Shown here one piece after another: positions 13,315-17,696 of a stretch of 17,696 nucleotides of DNA (position 1 is its first letter; the number at the start of each line of letters is the position of its first letter). Where the stretch lies: positions 1 through 17,696 of the forward strand of contig CANRPZ010000017.1 in the NCBI GenBank assembly GCA_947632625.1, read 5' to 3'. The translations under genes were made by a program, and so were the position numbers. A model generated the notes under the pieces. That model worked only from the letters and a program-made list of their open reading frames with translations, was not told the DNA's origin and did no database searches. The DNA comes from an uncultured Bacilli bacterium (GTDB taxonomy: Bacteria; Bacillota_I; Bacilli_A; RF39; UBA660).

Positions 13315-14216
13315 ACGTTCAACATGTAACAAAATATTATGGGAATCACTTGGCTGTTAGTGATTTGTCGTTTTCGGTAAAGCAAGGGGAAATCTTTGGC
13401 CTTTTAGGAGTAAATGGAGCAGGAAAAACAACCACTTTTCGAATGATTACAGGATTACTAGATAAAAGTAGTGGCTCTATTACTTTAAATGGGAAACCTA
13501 TCGATTATACGGTAACTGATAAAATTGGCTTTTTAACGGAAGAGAGAAGCTTGCTTCTTAAATTAACAGTTCAAGAGCAAGTGCTTTATTATGGTATATT
13601 AAAAGGAATGAAAGAAAAGGATATTTTAGACAAATTGGATGGGCTTTTAAAAAGATTTCATATTGAAGAATATAAAAACCGTAAAATTAAAGAATTATCA
13701 AAAGGAAATCAACAAAAAGTTCAATTTATTACAGCGATTATTAATGAACCAATGCTGCTTATTTTAGATGAACCTTTTTCAGGGTTAGATCCTTTAAATG
13801 TTCAATTGTTTATGGATGTTATAAAAGAATTAAAGGAAAAGGGGACAAGTATTATTTTTTCTTCGCATCGAATGGAACATGTTGAAATGTTTTGTGAAAA
13901 ATTAGTTGTTTTGGTGCGTGGCAAAAGTGTTCTTTCTGGAAATTTAAAGGAAATCAAAAAAGAATATCGAAAGAAAAATATCCATATTGAAGCAGAAGAT
14001 GTAAACATTACTAAATTAAAACAAGTCCATGGCGTTTTGGATGTTATTAAAAATGAAAATGAAATCATTGTTAAAATAGCAAGTGAAGAAAATGTAAAGG
14101 ATGTATTTGAATTTGTTAAGCATTGTAAAGGCGTTACAAAATTCGTAGTAGAGGATGCTTCATTAAATGAAATCTTTCTAGAAAAGGTCGGGGTTCTATA
14201 TGAAAACGAAATGTAA
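13308..14216 (+). CDS. ABC transporter ATP-binding protein (NatA/YhaQ type)
   Basis: This cytoplasmic ATPase powers the exporter encoded next to it. In 302 residues it has Walker A GVNGAGKT (34-41), signature LSKGN (130-134), Walker B LLILDEP (150-156) and the switch histidine H187 in SSHRMEH. The C-terminal extension (about 215-302) ends in SLNEIFLEKVG, typical of the DUF4162-bearing ATPases that pair with ABC-2 permeases such as NatA and YhaQ. GAGGGAGG precedes the start. It overlaps the carboxypeptidase gene by seven bases and the permease gene by 17, so the three form one operon. The transported substrate cannot be told from the sequence. Confidence 0.93.
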   Translation: MLNVQHVTKYYGNHLAVSDLSFSVKQGEIFGLLGVNGAGKTTTFRMITGLLDKSSGSITLNGKPIDYTVTDKIGFLTEERSLLLKLTVQEQVLYYGILKGMKEKDILDKLDGLLKRFHIEEYKNRKIKELSKGNQQKVQFITAIINEPMLLILDEPFSGLDPLNVQLFMDVIKELKEKGTSIIFSSHRMEHVEMFCEKLVVLVRGKSVLSGNLKEIKKEYRKKNIHIEAEDVNITKLKQVHGVLDVIKNENEIIVKIASEENVKDVFEFVKHCKGVTKFVVEDASLNEIFLEKVGVLYENEM

Positions 14217-15501
14217 ATTTTTGATTAAGCAAAGTCTTAAAAAAAAGATGGATACAAAATGGTTTAAAATTGCCAATTTATTTGTTCTTATTTTGCTTAT
14301 TGGCATTATAAATATTGATCGAATCATTAGTTTCTTTGGTGGGGATTTTGAATCGGTTACGAAAATATATGTCGTTGATAAAGCGGAATCTTATTCTTTA
14401 TTTGCTTCTAGTTTTACAGCGTTAAAAGACAATTTAGAAGATTTAGGAAACTATGAACTTGAAAATGCTTCTAAATCGGTAGAAGAATTAAAAGAAGAGA
14501 TTAAAGAAACCGACAATATTATTTTAGAAATTCGTCCTTCGGATACGGAATATTTAATTGCTAATGTAATTAGTTATAATTCGATTGGAATGGTAACAGA
14601 ACAACTTTTACAAACGAGTCTAAATTCAATAAAATCTCATGTTGTTTTAGAAAAAACGGGTATTTCTGAAAATGAAATTGCCGCTTTAACAAGTAATGTA
14701 TCTTTAAATAAAGAAATTATGAATGAATCTGATACACAAAATCAAGATCTAGTTTCTTCTAGTCTTATTCTTGTTTTAATTGTTCCTTTCTTTTTATTAA
14801 TTACAATGCTTACACAAATGATTGGGGCAGAAATTAATGATGAAAAGTCAACTCGTAGTATGGAAATTATTATATCTAATGTTTCTCCCAAAATACACTT
14901 TCTTTCAAAAATTATCGCTTCCACTGCGTTTGTTCTTGTTCAAGCTTGTATTATCATCGTAGATGTTGTAATTGGAATTATGCTTCGTTTCTTATTAACA
15001 AAATCGTTAGGAGCTTCTGAAAATGTTTCTTTTGTTCTAGAGCTCATAAATGGAATAAAAGATTCTGGAATTCTTGATTTGTTAGGAAAATGTCTTCCTA
15101 TCATGTTCGTATTATTCTTATGCAGCTTTGTTCTTTATGCAATTGTTGCGGGAGTACTTGCAAGTATGACCACCAATATTGAAGATTACCAACAATTACA
15201 AGCCCCATTAATGATTTTATTGGTAGTAGGGTATTATGTTGCTATTATGGCTAGTACGTTTAATGGAGCGATTTTTATTAAAATCCTTTCCTATATTCCA
15301 ATGCTTTCTTTCTTAATTGCTCCAGTACTTTTCTTGCTTGGCCAAACGACTTTATTGGAACTTGGTATTTCAACTGTGATTTGTATTTTATTTACATGCT
15401 TTATCTTCCATTATGGCTTACGAATTTATAAAGTGGGTATTCTAAATTATTCAAGCCAAGATTTATGGAAAAAGATTTTTAAATCCGTCAAAGAAAAATA
15501 A
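14200..15501 (+). CDS. ABC-2 type permease (NatB/YhaP type)
   Basis: This is the membrane subunit of the exporter, 433 residues. It has one N-terminal transmembrane helix (about 24-45), a large extracellular region (about 48-185) and then a cluster of five or six hydrophobic helices (about 187-215, 240-268, 298-325, 333-350, 360-385, 390-410). This is the ABC2_membrane_3 arrangement of NatB and YhaP. The cytoplasmic segment MIGAEINDEKSTRSMEIIIS after the second helix is the conserved coupling region of this family. The ATG overlaps the ATPase gene by 17 bases. Relatives export sodium or act in envelope stress; the role here is unknown. Confidence 0.9.
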   Translation: MKTKCKFLIKQSLKKKMDTKWFKIANLFVLILLIGIINIDRIISFFGGDFESVTKIYVVDKAESYSLFASSFTALKDNLEDLGNYELENASKSVEELKEEIKETDNIILEIRPSDTEYLIANVISYNSIGMVTEQLLQTSLNSIKSHVVLEKTGISENEIAALTSNVSLNKEIMNESDTQNQDLVSSSLILVLIVPFFLLITMLTQMIGAEINDEKSTRSMEIIISNVSPKIHFLSKIIASTAFVLVQACIIIVDVVIGIMLRFLLTKSLGASENVSFVLELINGIKDSGILDLLGKCLPIMFVLFLCSFVLYAIVAGVLASMTTNIEDYQQLQAPLMILLVVGYYVAIMASTFNGAIFIKILSYIPMLSFLIAPVLFLLGQTTLLELGISTVICILFTCFIFHYGLRIYKVGILNYSSQDLWKKIFKSVKEK

Positions 15502-15522
15502 AAAAAGAAAGATTTCTTTTCA

Positions 15523-15556
15523 ATCAAAAAAATAGACATTATAAGCGTTTTTTGAT
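15523..15556. repeat. Inverted repeat overlapping the suf promoter
   Basis: ATCAAAAAA (15523-15531) and TTTTTTGAT (15548-15556) are exact reverse complements separated by 16 bases. They bracket the -35 box and touch the first base of the -10. The repeat may be an operator for suf or a weak terminator hairpin for the upstream ABC genes; the right arm's T run favours neither strongly. Confidence 0.55.
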
Positions 15557-15561
15557 ACAAT
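15533..15561 (+). promoter_or_regulatory. Promoter of the suf operon
   Basis: TAGACA (15533-15538) and TACAAT (15556-15561) are separated by 17 bases and each differs from the consensus at one position. Transcription would begin near 15568, giving a leader of about 12 bases before the sufC ATG with GGGTG as ribosome binding site. Confidence 0.72.
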
Positions 15562-15579
15562 ACTTACGGGTGTTTTCAT

Positions 15580-16335
15580 ATGCTACAAATAAAAAATTTA
15601 ACAGTAAAAGCTTTAGATAAAATAATATTAGAAGATTTTAGTTTAGAACTAAATGATGGGGAAATTCATGCCTTAATGGGACAAAATGGAGCGGGAAAAT
15701 CCACGATTGCAAAAGTGCTTATGCGAGATAAAAATTATAAGGTTGTAAAGGGCTCAATTTTGTTAAACCATGAAGATTTACTAAAAATGGATACCACCGA
15801 GGTTGCCCGTTTGGGTGTTTTTCTTGTTGGGCAAAATCCAGTAGAGATTGAAGGGGTAAGTAATGCTGAAATGCTTCGTACAACTTTAAATGATCAAAAA
15901 AAGAACGATTTAAATATTTTGGAATTTAATAAAGAATTAACTCATCTTTGTGAAAAACTAGAGATTCCTTCTTCTTTTATTCATCGTGATATTAATTATA
16001 ATATGAGTGGTGGAGAAAAAAAGAAAAACGAACTTTTACACATGTGGATGCTTAAACCTCATTTTTTAATTTTAGATGAAATTGATTCAGGATTGGATGT
16101 AGATGCTTTAAAGCTTGTGGGAAATAGTATTAAAGAATATATAGAAGAGTATCATCCGATGGTATTAATCATTACGCATCAAAAAACTTTACTTGATATT
16201 GTAAAGCCTGATAAAGTTCATGTTCTAAACCATAAGAAAATTGTCCAAAGTGGGGATTATTTATTAGCAGAAAAAATTTTTAAGGAAGGTTTTTCTGGGG
16301 CAAGCATTATAGATAGAGGGAGTTTAGATGCATAA
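15580..16335 (+). CDS. sufC: Fe-S cluster assembly ATPase SufC
   Basis: SufC is the soluble ABC-type ATPase of the SUF scaffold complex with SufB and SufD in the cytoplasm. The 251-residue protein has Walker A GQNGAGKST (34-42), signature MSGGEKKK (142-149), Walker B FLILDEIDSGLD (162-173) and switch histidine H200. EIDSGLD and PVEIEGVS are characteristic of SufC rather than transporter ATPases. The Q-loop region reads VGQNP instead of the common AFQYP, a small variation. It is the first gene after a good promoter and overlaps sufD by eight bases. An inverted repeat at the promoter may mark regulation. Confidence 0.96.
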   Translation: MLQIKNLTVKALDKIILEDFSLELNDGEIHALMGQNGAGKSTIAKVLMRDKNYKVVKGSILLNHEDLLKMDTTEVARLGVFLVGQNPVEIEGVSNAEMLRTTLNDQKKNDLNILEFNKELTHLCEKLEIPSSFIHRDINYNMSGGEKKKNELLHMWMLKPHFLILDEIDSGLDVDALKLVGNSIKEYIEEYHPMVLIITHQKTLLDIVKPDKVHVLNHKKIVQSGDYLLAEKIFKEGFSGASIIDRGSLDA

Positions 16336-16987
16336 AATAAAAGTAGAACAAAAAAGTTTAGATTTAAAAGAGGAAGAGGTTATTATTACTAGCTTTCTAA
16401 ATGATTTAAAACTGAATGTTGAAGGACGAGTTTATTGTGCGATTCAAAAATTCCAAAATCAAACTTTAGAAATTTATTTGGCGAAAAATAGCCATTTAAC
16501 TATTGAATTTTTGTTGGACGTAGAGAATTCAAAAAATGAAATAACGATTTTTAATCAAGAAAATTCCCAATTAGATTTTCATTATGCTTGTCAATTTAAA
16601 AATACAAATGAATTAATTATTCATAATCAAATCCAAACTGACCATAATCGTAATGCTTTGCTGGTTCGTGCGGTTGAAAATGGTGGAAATCTATCTATAC
16701 TTGCAACAGGAGAAATTAAAAAAGATACCAAAGATAATGCGTATTTGGAAGAAATTAAAGCCATTACAACTTATGATGATCAAATTAAAATAAAACCCAA
16801 TTTGCTTGTTGATGCTAATGCCGTGTTAGCAAGTCATAATGCGACGATTGGTCCTATTTCGGATGAAAGTCTATTTTATTTAGAAAGTAAAGGATTGGAT
16901 AGATTGACCGCTTCTAGGTTAATAAAAGAAGGATTTTTAAAGGGGATTGTAAATGAAGAAAATTTTGATCCTTTGGGAGGTGAATAA
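16328..16987 (+). CDS. sufD: Short SufD-like Fe-S assembly protein
   Basis: SufD is the partner of SufB and SufC in Fe-S cluster assembly. This 219-residue form is about half the usual length of 400 or more. It keeps the beta-helical SufBD core, with the conserved signature NAVLASHNATIGPISDESLFYLESKGL (written here in pieces: residues about 174-200), which corresponds to the ASHGATIG and LFYL(M/R)SRG region of the family. The N-terminal helical domain of full-length SufD is missing or reduced. The ATG follows GAGGGAG and overlaps sufC by eight bases, and sufS begins directly after the stop. I see no frameshift; it looks like a real compact version. Confidence 0.85.
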   Translation: MHKIKVEQKSLDLKEEEVIITSFLNDLKLNVEGRVYCAIQKFQNQTLEIYLAKNSHLTIEFLLDVENSKNEITIFNQENSQLDFHYACQFKNTNELIIHNQIQTDHNRNALLVRAVENGGNLSILATGEIKKDTKDNAYLEEIKAITTYDDQIKIKPNLLVDANAVLASHNATIGPISDESLFYLESKGLDRLTASRLIKEGFLKGIVNEENFDPLGGE

Positions 16988-17696
16988 ATGAACAGAGAAG
17001 ATTTTCCTATGTTAAATCAAGATATTATTTATTTTGATAATGGCGCCACTACTTTAAAACCAAAATGTGTAATTGAAAAACTAGTCGAATATTATGAAAA
17101 ATATGGAGCTAGTGCTCATAGAGGGGATTATGATATTGCTTATAAAGTTGATCAAGAATATGAAAATACCCGAGAGGTTGTTAGAGATTTTATCCACGCT
17201 AAACATTTAGAAGAAATTATTTTTACGAGTGGAGCAACAGAAGGACTTAATTTAGTTGCACATGGTTTTTTTAAAAACTTATTAGAAGAAAATGATGAGG
17301 TATTAATTACTAAATCCGAGCATGCTTCCAATGTTCTTCCTTGGTTTGCTCTTGCAAAAACGAATGGAGTGAAAATTGGTTATATTCCTTTAGATGATAA
17401 TCATTATGTTACTTTAGATAATGTTAAAAAAGCAATTACTCCAAATACAAAAGTCATTAGTCTTGCCCATATTACAAATGTTATTGGTGATATTCGACCA
17501 ATAAAAGAAATCACCCAATATGCCCATGAGCACAATATTTTTGTAATATTAGATGCTGCCCAAAGCATTGGACATATACCGGTTGATGTAACCGATTTGG
17601 ATATAGATTTTATGTCTTTTTCAGCTCATAAAATGTGTGGACCTACAGGGGTTGGAGTACTTTATGGGAAGAAAGAACTTTTAGAAAATGTCGAGC
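16988..17696 (+). CDS. sufS: Cysteine desulfurase SufS (partial, cut by window end)
   Basis: This pyridoxal-phosphate enzyme takes sulfur from cysteine for Fe-S assembly. The first 236 residues are present with no stop. YFDNGATTLKP (15-25), YGASAHRGDY (39-48), FTSGATEGLN (79-88), H112 in SEHASNVLPW, DAAQSIGH (189-196) and FSAHKMCGPTG (211-221), with the cofactor lysine K215, all match group II (SufS/CsdA) class V aminotransferases. The active-site cysteine loop lies beyond the window. The start ATG is one base past the sufD stop and follows GGGAGGTGA (16975-16983). sufU and sufB are expected next in this kind of operon. Confidence 0.95.
   Translation, partial: MNREDFPMLNQDIIYFDNGATTLKPKCVIEKLVEYYEKYGASAHRGDYDIAYKVDQEYENTREVVRDFIHAKHLEEIIFTSGATEGLNLVAHGFFKNLLEENDEVLITKSEHASNVLPWFALAKTNGVKIGYIPLDDNHYVTLDNVKKAITPNTKVISLAHITNVIGDIRPIKEITQYAHEHNIFVILDAAQSIGHIPVDVTDLDIDFMSFSAHKMCGPTGVGVLYGKKELLENVE

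Noticed and set aside
15501..15520. Terminator after the ABC permease from AAAGAA/TTCTTT
   Set aside because: The stem is all A-T apart from one G-C, the loop is tiny and no T run follows on the plus strand.
162..17696. Defence island, prophage, insertion sequence or CRISPR
   Set aside because: Apart from small unknowns, the genes are housekeeping families in neighbourhoods typical of Bacilli, and no transposase, integrase or regularly spaced repeats are seen.

Overview
The window looks like a chromosomal segment from a low-GC, cell-walled member of the Bacilli, possibly one of the uncultured gut lineages related to Mollicutes. The evidence is very AT-rich DNA, strong AGGAGG-type ribosome binding sites, a T-box leader, a Bacillus-type (class B) RNase P RNA, RecU, GpsB, DnaD and a SUF operon. 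TGA is used as a stop codon (cca, nth, recU) and tryptophan is TGG, so the Mycoplasma code is not in use. I see no insertion sequence, prophage, CRISPR array, tRNA or rRNA.

Layout. 1-93 is the tail of an unrecognised gene with base composition unlike the rest. 162-2461 is a tight four-gene cluster: a lipoprotein, a charged and probably disordered protein, a DUF948-like membrane protein and a YtxH-type protein. 2508-4259 is a tyrosine T-box leader, tyrS and a very tyrosine-rich small protein, closed by a terminator. 4333-6672 is cca-dnaD-nth, whose reading frames overlap. On the minus strand, 9820-6684 is recU followed by a class A penicillin-binding protein; it converges on nth at a symmetric terminator. 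The 363-base gap that follows holds a likely 32-codon ORF and a consensus promoter for gpsB. gpsB runs directly into rnpB, followed by a RodZ-like HTH/membrane protein and pgsA. 12085-15501 is a D,D-carboxypeptidase with an ABC exporter pair. 15580-17696 is sufC-sufD-sufS, with sufS cut by the window end.

How it fits together. Most genes are conserved housekeeping functions: tyrosyl-tRNA charging and CCA addition, replication initiation, base-excision and recombination repair, peptidoglycan synthesis and trimming with its regulator GpsB, tRNA 5' processing, phosphatidylglycerol synthesis and iron-sulfur assembly. Neighbourhoods such as dnaD-nth, recU-PBP1, gpsB-rnpB and rodZ-pgsA are familiar from other Bacilli.

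I found no clear-cut new defence or mobile system. The least described parts are the 162-2461 envelope cluster, the pairing of a tyrosine T-box with a tyrosine-rich protein, the 32-codon ORF, and several regulatory hairpins that overlap coding ends or promoters.
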